Source: Bacteroidia bacterium
GTDB lineage: Bacteria > Bacteroidota > Bacteroidia > Flavobacteriales > Flavobacteriaceae
Length of the DNA: 64,000 nucleotides
NCBI GenBank assembly: GCA_030427865.1
Contig: JAUICK010000001.1
Coordinates: forward strand, 496,001 to 560,000
Reading direction: 5' to 3'
The notes below the pieces were generated by a model, which worked only from the letters and a program-made list of their open reading frames with translations, was not told the DNA's origin and did no database searches. Both the position numbers and the translations under genes were made by a program. Positions 1-8,335 of the stretch are shown here, in pieces (positions within the stretch are counted from its first letter, which is position 1; every line of letters starts with the position of its first letter).

Positions 1-1
1 G

Positions 2-541
2 TTTAATTATAGGGGAGAATTGGCGTATACGATTATTCACGAATTTGGTCATATTTTAACGCTAAATGATGTTCAGCTAAATGCTTCTATAGCTGAAGCA
101 GATTGTAAAAACTTTTATCCAAGTGAAGGTTGTGCTAAAGAAAACTCATATATCAACGAATTATATCAAAAATATTGGAAAGACATTAAAGACGAACACA
201 ATAAAGCGCAAAATAGTCAAGAAGAACAAGAGAGTTTTTACAATAAATATAGTGATAGATTTGTAACCAATTATGCATCTACAAACCCAGGAGAGGATAT
301 CGCAGAGGTCTTTGCAACTTTTGTAACCAAAAAAGAGAAACCTTCTGGGGCCACTATTGCAGAAAAGAAAATGCTTTTAATGTACAACAGAAAAACTTTG
401 GTTGATTTTAGAAACCACATCAGAAAAAACCTAAACTTAAGAGGTAAAGGAAATGCACAATCTTTTATTCTACCAGAACCTGGTTCTTGGAAACAAGCAA
501 AAACCTTTGGAAACTCTAAAAAAACAAAATGTAGACATTAA
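2..541 (+). CDS. Putative zinc metallopeptidase, C-terminal part (5' end outside window)
   Basis: The reading frame is open from the first base of the window, so the gene starts upstream; the TTG at base 20 is only an internal codon. The readable 179 codons contain HEFGH (bases 38-52), the HExxH zinc-binding motif of gluzincin-type peptidases, and about 90 residues later an N-P-G-E-D-I-A-E-V-F segment whose acidic residues could supply the third zinc ligand or lie in the helix behind it. No transmembrane helix is seen in this part. It is followed after 12 bases by a lipoprotein gene, so the two may be cotranscribed. The N-terminus, where a lipoprotein signal would sit, cannot be judged. Peptidase family and substrate are unknown. 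Confidence 0.7.
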   Translation, partial: FNYRGELAYTIIHEFGHILTLNDVQLNASIAEADCKNFYPSEGCAKENSYINELYQKYWKDIKDEHNKAQNSQEEQESFYNKYSDRFVTNYASTNPGEDIAEVFATFVTKKEKPSGATIAEKKMLLMYNRKTLVDFRNHIRKNLNLRGKGNAQSFILPEPGSWKQAKTFGNSKKTKCRH

Positions 542-553
542 GCAATACAAATT

Positions 554-955
554 ATGAAAAGTTCAGTTTTATATATTTTCTTTTTATTTGTTATTGGATG
601 CTCATCTAACAAAAACATTGAAAATAAAGAAGTAATTTATTATGGAAAAACAGCTTGTTTAGGGAAATGCCCTGTGTTAGACATCTTTATTTATAAGGAA
701 GGAATAGTAATTTACAACGGAATTAAAAATGTAGAAAAAAAAGGGAAACATCGTTTTAAAATTTCTAAAAAAACATTTCAAGAAATTAAAAATGAAGTTG
801 CTAAAATAGATTTTAACACAGTTTATACTGAGGATTTAAAAAGAGATCTGCCTAAAACTATTATAAAAATAAATGGTAAGAAAGCCGTTTTTCAAAACCC
901 AAAAAAAATAAAAAGAGTAGAAGAGCTATTTAATAAGTTAATTCTAAAAAATTAG
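554..955 (+). CDS. DUF6438-type lipoprotein
   Basis: A 133-residue protein with a lipoprotein signal: a hydrophobic stretch at residues 3-14 and a lipobox ending at Cys16 followed by SSN. The mature part begins with an aromatic/Cys-containing strand (GKTACLGKCPV, residues 31-41) and a Y-x-G-I repeat, which is the pattern of the DUF6438 domain. The two cysteines in ACLGKC could form a disulfide. The function of the family is not known. It lies 12 bases after the metallopeptidase and is closed by a strong terminator, so the pair probably forms one transcription unit. Confidence 0.6.
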   Translation: MKSSVLYIFFLFVIGCSSNKNIENKEVIYYGKTACLGKCPVLDIFIYKEGIVIYNGIKNVEKKGKHRFKISKKTFQEIKNEVAKIDFNTVYTEDLKRDLPKTIIKINGKKAVFQNPKKIKRVEELFNKLILKN

Positions 956-983
956 AATAATAGTTTTGGGTTAGGTTAGTTTT

Positions 984-1024
984 GAAAGCTTACACATAAT
1001 ATAGGTGTAGGCTTTCTTTTTTTG
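984..1024 (+). terminator. Rho-independent terminator after the DUF6438 gene
   Basis: The arms GAAAGCTTACAC (984-995) and GTGTAGGCTTTC (1005-1016) pair with one G-U, followed by a run of T. It separates the DUF6438 gene from the DoxX-like gene. Confidence 0.8.
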
Positions 1025-1048
1025 TATTTTTGATAAAACTTATTTATA

Positions 1049-1447
1049 ATGAATTTACTATCTAAACATCCAACAGAGGTTCTAACCTTACTTTTTTTAA
1101 TCGTTACTTTTTTACAATCTGGAATTGACAAACTCTTAGATTGGAAAGGTAATGTGTCTTTTATCAGAGATCATTTTAAGAATTCACCCTTAAAAAAGAA
1201 TGTTCCTTTATTGTTAGCCATTATTTTAGTAATAGAAATTATTGCAGGTGTTTTAATGGTAATTGGAGTTTATCAAATCTATACTTCAGGAGCAAAAGAA
1301 ATCGCTTTATTAGGTGTAGAGCTTTCTGCTATCACTTTAATTTTCTTATTAATAGGACAACGTCTGGCAAAAGATTATGCAGGTGCGATGTCTTTAGCAG
1401 TTTATTTTATTATAACACTTTGGGGAGTATTTTTGTTAAATAGTTAA
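1049..1447 (+). CDS. DoxX-like four-helix membrane protein
   Basis: A 132-residue integral membrane protein with four predicted helices, at about residues 10-28, 52-75, 85-104 and 112-130. The spacing and the F-L-Q-S-G-I-D-K-L motif after helix 1 resemble the DoxX/DUF6803-like small membrane family of Bacteroidota. Some DoxX proteins affect thiol redox balance or are subunits of quinone-linked complexes, but nothing here shows a catalytic function. It is flanked by terminators on both sides, so it is probably monocistronic. Confidence 0.55.
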   Translation: MNLLSKHPTEVLTLLFLIVTFLQSGIDKLLDWKGNVSFIRDHFKNSPLKKNVPLLLAIILVIEIIAGVLMVIGVYQIYTSGAKEIALLGVELSAITLIFLLIGQRLAKDYAGAMSLAVYFIITLWGVFLLNS

Positions 1448-1486
1448 AACTTATTTATTAAAAATTTTTAATAGTTTTTTCTTATT

Positions 1487-1526
1487 AAAAAAGCTCTTAA
1501 AAACGCTTGTTTTAAGAGCTTTTTTA
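1487..1526. terminator. Bidirectional terminator between convergent genes
   Basis: A near-perfect hairpin: AAAAAAGCTCTTAAAA at 1487-1502 pairs with TTTTAAGAGCTTTTTT at 1510-1525. A-rich and T-rich flanks on both sides allow termination of the DoxX-like gene (plus) and the methyltransferase (minus). Confidence 0.85.
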
Positions 1527-1590
1527 TTTTAAACAAGTATATTTATCATTTAATGCTTAAAACTTCTTTCAATGCGTTTAAAAAGCATTT

Positions 1591-2448
1591 TTAATACTTT
1601 TTTAGCACATAAATTAAAGAAGAATACTCAGAAGTTGTTCTTGCCTTTAAGTTTGAAACGAAACCTCTGTAAAATGCTCTTATCGGATTTATTTTCCCTG
1701 TTTTATATTTCTCGCTCAAAAGAGAAACGTAATATGCATCAAATTTCATAGGAATGGTTTTTTCAACAATCATATTTTCTTCAGAAAAAATTTTATGAAT
1801 AGAACACTGAGAAAAATGCCAAAGATGTCTTGGAACATCAAAAGCTGCCCAAAACTCTTTATAATATTTTGCATCGTAGCTTTTGTAATTAGGAACAGCT
1901 ACAACCAACCTTCCGTTTTCAGAAAGTAGTTTATTTATTGTAGAAATATAATCAGACAAATTTTCAACATGCTCTAAAACATGCCAAAGAGTAATTACAT
2001 CAAAATTATTATCTTTAATTTTATTTAAAGCATCATTCAAAAAAATTCCTTTATCTGTAGCTTTATTAATTGCACTAATATTGGTTTCTACCCCAGTTAT
2101 ATTCCAACCATTTTTTTTACATACGTTTAAAAAATCTCCAGTTCCTGCGCCAATATCTAAAATGGTTTTGTTTTGGTTTTTAAAAGAATTAATCAGCGAT
2201 AATTTGTTTTTTAACGTAATGCTTTTTACAGATTGGTAAATTCTATCTAACAGTGTTTTTTTACTATCTGTATGAGAAATATAATCTTCACTTTGATAAT
2301 AATTTTCTAAATCAACTGGAATTGGAGATGTTACCATCATATCGTATTCTGGATTAAACATTACTTCGTAAGTTTCTCCAGAAACGGTAAAATCTTTACA
2401 ATTTAAGAAAGGTAGCAGCCCTTTTTGAAGTTCTCTTTTTTTCCCCAT
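1591..2448 (-). CDS. Class I SAM-dependent methyltransferase
   Basis: A 285-residue soluble protein. Motif I of the Rossmann methyltransferase fold is ILDIGAGTG at residues 96-104. It is followed by an acidic residue at the end of strand 2 (VET) and by the LWHVLEHV segment (motif post-II/III), which is typical of Methyltransf_12/23 proteins. The first 90 residues carry a family-specific cap with several aromatic residues. The substrate cannot be told. It follows mnmG on the same strand after 56 bases that include a parS-like palindrome. It ends 65 bases from the bidirectional terminator at 1487-1526. Confidence 0.8.
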   Translation of the reverse strand: MGKKRELQKGLLPFLNCKDFTVSGETYEVMFNPEYDMMVTSPIPVDLENYYQSEDYISHTDSKKTLLDRIYQSVKSITLKNKLSLINSFKNQNKTILDIGAGTGDFLNVCKKNGWNITGVETNISAINKATDKGIFLNDALNKIKDNNFDVITLWHVLEHVENLSDYISTINKLLSENGRLVVAVPNYKSYDAKYYKEFWAAFDVPRHLWHFSQCSIHKIFSEENMIVEKTIPMKFDAYYVSLLSEKYKTGKINPIRAFYRGFVSNLKARTTSEYSSLIYVLKKY

Positions 2449-2468
2449 AATTTTTCTTTTTTAATAAA

Positions 2469-2484
2469 TGTTCCACGAGGAACA
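2469..2484. promoter_or_regulatory. parS-like palindrome downstream of mnmG
   Basis: The sequence TGTTCCACGAGGAACA differs at one position from the widely conserved ParB-binding consensus TGTTNCACGTGNAACA (GA instead of GT at the centre). The symmetry extends one base further on each side (A...T). It sits in the 56-base gap between mnmG and the methyltransferase gene. See the matching finding; the role is inferred from the motif only. Confidence 0.55.
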
Positions 2485-2504
2485 TTAGCAATTTTTTTCA
2501 TAAT

Positions 2505-4382
2505 TTATCTTCCCATATAAACCAACAACACAGAAATATCACTGGGGGAAACACCACTAATTCTACTGGCTTGTGATATTGATGTGGGTTGAATTTTACT
2601 CAACTTTTCTCTTGCTTCGAATGAAAGCGATTTTACTTTTTGATAATCAAAATGAGAAGGAATCGTAACGTTCTCTAATCGATTTAACTTATCCGCATTA
2701 CTTTTTTCTTTTGCAATGTAACCAGAGTATTTTAAATGAATTTCAGCCTGCTCAATAATTTCTTGGTCAATATTATTATCTTCGATAAAAGTAGATAATT
2801 TTTTTACATCTTTAAAATCAGAAAAATCTAATTGCGGTCTTGCTGCAATTTTAAAAAGCTTCATAGATTGATTCACTAAAGCTAAATTTTTAGCTTCTAA
2901 AATCGGATTTATTTCTTCTTGTTTAACACTTGTTTTTTCTAAAAACTGAATTAATAAATCTGTTTTTCTTTGCTTTTCTATAACACGATCCATTCTTTCT
3001 TGTGAAGCTAAACCTAGTTCAAAAGATTTTGGAGTTAATCTTAAATCTGCATTATCTTGTCTTAACAATGTTCTATATTCTGCTCTTGATGTAAACATTC
3101 TATAAGGTTCTTCTGTACCTTTTGTAATTAGATCATCTATTAAAACACCTATATATGCTTCATTTCTTTTTAAAATAAAAGGTTGTTTTTCTTGTACTTT
3201 TAGAGCCGCATTTACACCTGCCATTAACCCTTGAGCCGCAGCTTCTTCATAACCCGTTGTTCCGTTAATTTGACCCGCAAAAAACAAATTCTGAATCAAC
3301 TTGGTTTCTAAAGAATGTGTCAATTGTGTTGGTGGAAAATAATCGTATTCTATAGCATATCCGTATCTAAAAAACTTTACATTTTCAAAACCAGCTATTG
3401 AACGAATTGCTTTATCTTGAATGTCTTCTGGCAAAGATGTAGAAAATCCGTTTACATACATTTCGCAGGTTGTCCAACCCTCAGGTTCTACAAAAATTTG
3501 ATGGCGATCTTTAGTTGCAAAACGATTTACTTTATCTTCTACAGAAGGACAATATCTTGGTCCAGTTGATTTAATTCTACCATTAAACATTGGCGATCTT
3601 TCAAAACCTTCACGTAACAAATCGTGCACTTCTGGGTTGGTATATGTTAACCAACAAGAACGTTGTTTTGTTAAATTTTTTGTGATTGGTAAATATGAAA
3701 ACTTCTCGGTGTTTTCATCTCCTGGTTGTTCTGTCATTTTCGAATAATCTAAAGAACGTCCATCTACTCTTGGAGGGGTTCCTGTTTTCATTCTTCCAGC
3801 TTCAAAACCTTTTGCAACTAAGTCTTCTGTAATTCCTCTCGACGCTCCTTCACCTGCTCTACCTCCTCCAAAAGATTTATCACCTATGTGAATCAAACCA
3901 TTTAAAAATGTTCCAGCAGTTATAACTACCGTTTTTGATTTAATTTCTAAACCTAAAGCTGTTTTTACTCCAATTATTTTATTTTCATCAAACAATAACC
4001 CATTCACAGAATCTTGATAAAAATCTAAGTTCTTGGTTTGTTCTAACATTGTTCTCCAGCATTCTGCAAACTGCATTCTATCAGATTGCGCTCTTGGACT
4101 CCACATAGCTGGGCCTTTAGATTTATTCAGCATCTTAAACTGAATCGCAGTTTTATCTGTAACAATTCCACTATAACCTCCTAATGCGTCAATTTCTCTA
4201 ACAATTTGCCCTTTTGCAATACCTCCCATTGCTGGGTTGCAGCTCATTTGTGCAATGTTTTGCAAATTCATTGTAATTAATAAAGTGTGTGCACCCATAT
4301 TTGCTGCAGCTGCAGCTGCCTCACTTCCTGCATGTCCTCCACCTACTACAATTACATCATAATTTATTGTAAATAAACTCAT
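2505..4382 (-). CDS. mnmG: tRNA uridine-5-carboxymethylaminomethyl(34) synthesis protein MnmG
   Basis: This is the FAD-dependent half of the MnmEG complex, which installs the cmnm5 group on U34 of tRNAs reading two-fold degenerate codons. It is 625 residues, the usual length. The FAD-binding GGGHAG lies at residues 14-19 in a classic beta-alpha-beta start. Family signatures follow: MSCNPAMGG, the MKTGTPPR segment and the C-terminal EEAAAQGLMAG region. The C-terminal helical tRNA-binding domain is complete (ending ISVLLVYMGR). mnmG (gidA) is often close to the replication origin. Here parS-like sites lie on both sides of it. Confidence 0.97.
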   Translation of the reverse strand: MSLFTINYDVIVVGGGHAGSEAAAAAANMGAHTLLITMNLQNIAQMSCNPAMGGIAKGQIVREIDALGGYSGIVTDKTAIQFKMLNKSKGPAMWSPRAQSDRMQFAECWRTMLEQTKNLDFYQDSVNGLLFDENKIIGVKTALGLEIKSKTVVITAGTFLNGLIHIGDKSFGGGRAGEGASRGITEDLVAKGFEAGRMKTGTPPRVDGRSLDYSKMTEQPGDENTEKFSYLPITKNLTKQRSCWLTYTNPEVHDLLREGFERSPMFNGRIKSTGPRYCPSVEDKVNRFATKDRHQIFVEPEGWTTCEMYVNGFSTSLPEDIQDKAIRSIAGFENVKFFRYGYAIEYDYFPPTQLTHSLETKLIQNLFFAGQINGTTGYEEAAAQGLMAGVNAALKVQEKQPFILKRNEAYIGVLIDDLITKGTEEPYRMFTSRAEYRTLLRQDNADLRLTPKSFELGLASQERMDRVIEKQRKTDLLIQFLEKTSVKQEEINPILEAKNLALVNQSMKLFKIAARPQLDFSDFKDVKKLSTFIEDNNIDQEIIEQAEIHLKYSGYIAKEKSNADKLNRLENVTIPSHFDYQKVKSLSFEAREKLSKIQPTSISQASRISGVSPSDISVLLVYMGR

Positions 4383-4390
4383 TTTTTTAT

Positions 4391-4406
4391 AGTTCCACGT
4401 GAAACT
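4391..4406. promoter_or_regulatory. parS-like palindrome upstream of mnmG
   Basis: The sequence AGTTCCACGTGAAACT contains a perfect match to the inner 14 bases of the ParB consensus (GTTNCACGTGNAAC); only the outermost T/A pair differs. It lies in the 45-base gap between ybeY and mnmG, eight bases upstream of the mnmG start, so it could also affect mnmG expression. Confidence 0.6.
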
Positions 4407-4427
4407 TTATGTTTAAAATATTGATTA

Positions 4428-4841
4428 TCAATCTTTTAAAAACTCTAAAGCAGTGTTTTCTTCATTTCTCATCTCTTCTTTTTCTGCTTTAGATTTATCT
4501 TTAAAACCCATAAAATGTAAAATTCCATGCATCATTACCCTATGTAATTCTTCATCAAAAGAAACATTAAAGTCTTGTGCATTTTCTTCTACTCTTTCTA
4601 CAGATATAAAAATATCTCCTCCAATTTGTTTACCTAAAGTATTATCAAAACTAATAATATCTGTTAGCGTATCGTGTTGTAAAAACTTTACATTTAGTTT
4701 ATGAAGATATGCATCATCACAAAAAATATAGTTAATCTCACCAACACTAAACAACTTCCATTTTAGAAATTGTGTAATTCGTTGCTCTAAAAATTCTTCA
4801 TTTTTAAGTTTAAATGAAGTTTCGTAGTTAAAAGTAATCAT
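4428..4841 (-). CDS. ybeY: Endoribonuclease YbeY (rRNA maturation factor)
   Basis: A 137-residue protein of the UPF0054 family, a single-strand-specific metal-dependent RNase needed for 16S rRNA 3' end maturation and 70S quality control. The metal motif is HGILHFMGFKD, with His105 and His109. At the third ligand position the usual His is replaced by Asp115. I believe a GxKD variant is common in Bacteroidota YbeY rather than a sign of inactivity. It starts two bases after the end of the DUF4175 gene and is followed by mnmG, so the order DUF4175-ybeY-mnmG looks operonic. Confidence 0.92.
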   Translation of the reverse strand: MITFNYETSFKLKNEEFLEQRITQFLKWKLFSVGEINYIFCDDAYLHKLNVKFLQHDTLTDIISFDNTLGKQIGGDIFISVERVEENAQDFNVSFDEELHRVMMHGILHFMGFKDKSKAEKEEMRNEENTALEFLKD

Positions 4842-4843
4842 AG

Positions 4844-7800
4844 CTACTCTTTCTGTTTGTCAGAAAAATATTCTCTAACTTTCTTTTTATAATTTTGCTG
4901 CAAAGGTAAGGATTGTCTATTTAATATCTCTGTTTGATTGTAAAACTGCTTTTTAAATTGAATTGCTTTAATGTTTCGCTTTTTAAACTCATTTTGATTT
5001 GTATTAGATTTACGCTTTTTATCTTTTCCTTGCTCTAAGGCAGCCTTATCTAATTTTAATAATTCGTAATTTAAGTTTTTCATTTTTTGGAGTGTGCCAG
5101 CATTGAATCCTTTTTCTAAAATTTCATTTTCTAAATCTTCCATCTTTTTTAACGCTTTTCTTGCTTCTGTATTGACACCATTTTCTCCTTCCTCAGATTT
5201 TCTGATCTGATTTTGCAACTCTTGTCTTAATAGACTTTGTTGTTTGTAAATCTCATAAATTTCTCCATCTAAATCATCATTAGAACCACCTTCTCCATTA
5301 CCATTTTTTTTGCCATTTTCTCCAGTTTTGCCACTTTTTCCTTGCTTTCCTTTATCTCCCTTTTTTCCGTTCTCACCTTTTTTACCTTCTTTTCCTTGTT
5401 TGTCTGGTTTAATTCCTTTGCCTTTTTTCATTCCGTTTTTCATCATCTTTGATAGTCCTTCTTGTTTTTTTATCAAATCTGGTAAACTAAAACCACTTCC
5501 TTTGCCTTTTTTTCCTTTGCCCATTTTCATAGACATCGAATTTTTCATACTATTTAAAATATTACTTAAATAGTCTGATAAATTATTTACAGCAGTCATT
5601 ACATAACGTTGGTTAGAAACACCGTTTGTGAATCTATTCTCAGAAAAATTTTCTAAGGATTGATCTAAATTGTAATGTGTTGTGGATAAATCGTCTTTAA
5701 TTTTTGCAGAAATTTTTGGCAAACGCATAGACAAAACATACAAGCTATCGTCTATATGTTCAAAATAGGTTTTAAGTTGATTTTGTTTTTTTAAATCTTT
5801 ACCAAAATCTGGATGCGAAGTTGAAGTTTCGCTAAACTTGTTCATTAAATTTTCTTGCTGAAAAGAAAATATGACCAAATTCTCTAAAATTTTGCGCAGG
5901 TCTTCCATATTTTCTTCCATAGACTCCCCTTCCATTTCCATCATCTGTTGTTGCATTTTAGCACTCATTTCTTTCATCTTTTTTGATGAATTCTTTTGAT
6001 TCTTTTTTGCGTCAGATGATTTATTCTCTTTTAGATTTTTTTCTGATTTGTTCAACTCTTTATCTACTTCCTCTTTTTCATCATCAACATCTGGAAGCGC
6101 CATAGGTTCCTTTAACTTCTCATTATCTTTATTTAGTTCTTTGAGTTCTTCTTTAATTTGATTGAATTCTTTTGTGATTTCTTTTTGAGCCTCTAAAGTA
6201 TTCTCTTTTTTGTTAGCTAAATCTTCTTGTTTTTTAGATAGTTTTTCTATTTTGTTAGCAATTTGCATTGTTTTTTGCTCCACATAAAACCGTTTGGTCA
6301 ATTCTAAAATACGCTCTAAACTTCTTTCTTGCTGTTTATTTTGTTGTGCTAATTCTTTCGACTTTTTTAACAAATCGTCTTTATTCAGTTTTTCTGCCAT
6401 TTTCTGGATTTCATCCAATAGCTTTTGCTGTCTTTGTAATTTTTTAAGTTCTTGAATTCGCTTTTTTAACTCCTCTTTTTTATTCTGAAGGTTTTCACTT
6501 TCTTCTTTCTTTTCATCTAAATTTTCTTGCAACTTATCTGTTTGGCGTTGCATCATTTGGTTGTATTGATTCTGACGTTCTATAAACTTCTGAATCTTCT
6601 TTTTATCATTCCAATTAATTTTTTTCTTACCCTGTAAATCTTTTTGAACCTTTTCTAACTCTTTTTGTTGCTTTTGTTGTTTGGCAATAGAGTTCTCTAT
6701 ATTATTTAGTGTGTTTTTCTGTTCTTGTAACAGTTCTTCTTCTACCTCTTCATCTGTTTTTTGGCGATAATTAAAAACTTTACTCTTCGTTTTTTTACTT
6801 CCGTTTACAGCATCATTATCAGAAACCTCAAAAAACATTTCGTAATTAAACCCTTTTTTTAAATTCAATCCATCTGGAAATTGATAAAAAAAGTTTTGAA
6901 TATTTTCTTTAGTGATGGGTAAATCAAATGATTTTTTTTCATCAGAATTATCTTCATTATAATAAATAAGTTGAAGTTTTTTTAATCCATAATCATCAGA
7001 AATTTGTCCTGCAAAAAAAGCGGTTCCTCGTGAAATGCTATCAATATTTGTGGTGACAGAAATTTGTGGACTTTCATCTTTTATAACATCTACAGAAAAC
7101 TGTAAATTTTCATAATCTTTTAAATTTTGATTAGAGGACGCTATGTTATAATTCAACGCTGTTCTAATTCGTTTTGAATAGGCAAATTCATTATCGTTTT
7201 TTACATCAAAAAGAGCTCTTGAATTGTTATTAATAAAAGCAACAGAATCTGTCTGATTTGTTTTTACTAACCAAGTAATAGTAGTGCCTTCTGGAACAAT
7301 AATGTTTCCTGAATTCTGTACAGTTTCATTACGTTTTCTTAAATACCTTGGGTATTGCAACTCTAAAGAGATGTTGTTAATTGTAGGTGTTTTGATCAAT
7401 TCAATTTGATAATCTTGAGATTGAATTCCGTTTGCTTCAACATAAAAACCAATAGATGATTGCACATCAGAAAACGTATAGGAAAACTTTCCGTTTCCGT
7501 TGTTTTGCAAATAATATTGTTGATTGTCAAATAAAATTTTAGCTTCACTTGGTAACACATTTCCTACAGTTTCTACTTGAACTGTTATCGGTTTTCCTTG
7601 AATGACTTTTAAAGTTGAATTGGTAACAGAAAACGCAAATGGCGCTGGTGGCGTATATGCTTTTTGATGATTTACCACGCGTTCAAAACTTTCAGAGAAA
7701 ATAGTTTTATTTCCTGTAAATAAAGTAATTAACCATATTATAACAGGAATAACAGCATATTTTAAATATTTTTTGTTTTGTTTAAAATCTACAGCTTTTA

Positions 7801-8227
7801 CAAACGGAATAGGTTGTAATTCTTCCGATTTCTGATGAATGCTTGCCAATAACAAATCAGTTGGATTCGCATTTTCTTTTAACTGTAAAACATTTAATAA
7901 TTTGTCTTGCACTTCAGGGAAATGGCTTCCAATAATTTTTGAAGATTCTTCGTAAGAAATTCCTTTTTGTAATCCTATCAATTTAAAAATAGGAAAAGCT
8001 ATAAAGCGTATCAATAAAAAAACTTCAACAACAATAAACAACCAAAATAATAGGGTTCTTGCAGTTGGTTTTAGCCATAAAAAGTATTCTAAAAAAAGCG
8101 TGAAAAACAAATACAAACAACCTAAAGACAAGAACATAATTACGCCCTTTATCAACTCGCTTGTATAAAACTTACGTGTAAATTGATGTAGTTTTTTTTC
8201 TATGTCTTTAAATCCGCTCATAATCAA
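4844..8227 (-). CDS. DUF4175 family giant membrane protein with coiled coil and collagen-like tract
   Basis: A 1127-residue protein. The N-terminus has about three hydrophobic helices (near residues 28-50, 55-78 and 150-170), followed by a beta-rich, probably periplasmic region to about residue 490. Next comes a very long Lys/Glu/Gln-rich coiled coil (about 495-790). A low-complexity tract near residues 935-975 has Gly at every third position (GKKGENGKKGDKGKQGKSGK). The architecture matches DUF4175 proteins of Bacteroidota, whose function is not established. It is the first gene of the run DUF4175-ybeY-mnmG. The opposite strand of the coiled-coil region carries only shadow frames. Confidence 0.85.
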   Translation of the reverse strand: MIMSGFKDIEKKLHQFTRKFYTSELIKGVIMFLSLGCLYLFFTLFLEYFLWLKPTARTLLFWLFIVVEVFLLIRFIAFPIFKLIGLQKGISYEESSKIIGSHFPEVQDKLLNVLQLKENANPTDLLLASIHQKSEELQPIPFVKAVDFKQNKKYLKYAVIPVIIWLITLFTGNKTIFSESFERVVNHQKAYTPPAPFAFSVTNSTLKVIQGKPITVQVETVGNVLPSEAKILFDNQQYYLQNNGNGKFSYTFSDVQSSIGFYVEANGIQSQDYQIELIKTPTINNISLELQYPRYLRKRNETVQNSGNIIVPEGTTITWLVKTNQTDSVAFINNNSRALFDVKNDNEFAYSKRIRTALNYNIASSNQNLKDYENLQFSVDVIKDESPQISVTTNIDSISRGTAFFAGQISDDYGLKKLQLIYYNEDNSDEKKSFDLPITKENIQNFFYQFPDGLNLKKGFNYEMFFEVSDNDAVNGSKKTKSKVFNYRQKTDEEVEEELLQEQKNTLNNIENSIAKQQKQQKELEKVQKDLQGKKKINWNDKKKIQKFIERQNQYNQMMQRQTDKLQENLDEKKEESENLQNKKEELKKRIQELKKLQRQQKLLDEIQKMAEKLNKDDLLKKSKELAQQNKQQERSLERILELTKRFYVEQKTMQIANKIEKLSKKQEDLANKKENTLEAQKEITKEFNQIKEELKELNKDNEKLKEPMALPDVDDEKEEVDKELNKSEKNLKENKSSDAKKNQKNSSKKMKEMSAKMQQQMMEMEGESMEENMEDLRKILENLVIFSFQQENLMNKFSETSTSHPDFGKDLKKQNQLKTYFEHIDDSLYVLSMRLPKISAKIKDDLSTTHYNLDQSLENFSENRFTNGVSNQRYVMTAVNNLSDYLSNILNSMKNSMSMKMGKGKKGKGSGFSLPDLIKKQEGLSKMMKNGMKKGKGIKPDKQGKEGKKGENGKKGDKGKQGKSGKTGENGKKNGNGEGGSNDDLDGEIYEIYKQQSLLRQELQNQIRKSEEGENGVNTEARKALKKMEDLENEILEKGFNAGTLQKMKNLNYELLKLDKAALEQGKDKKRKSNTNQNEFKKRNIKAIQFKKQFYNQTEILNRQSLPLQQNYKKKVREYFSDKQKE

Positions 8228-8335
8228 CTAATAAAAGTACTCTTTTTAGAATAAATTTAGCATCAAATAATTGTTAAAACGATTTTGTAAGTATATTAGA
8301 AGCATTACTACTAAGTTGTTATAAATTTTATAAAA

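Noticed and set aside
5310..5573. Plus-strand frame rich in Pro and Phe opposite the DUF4175 gene
   Set aside because: It is the reverse reading of the Gly/Lys-rich tract; amino-acid content reflects the complementary codons and no start context or homology is visible.
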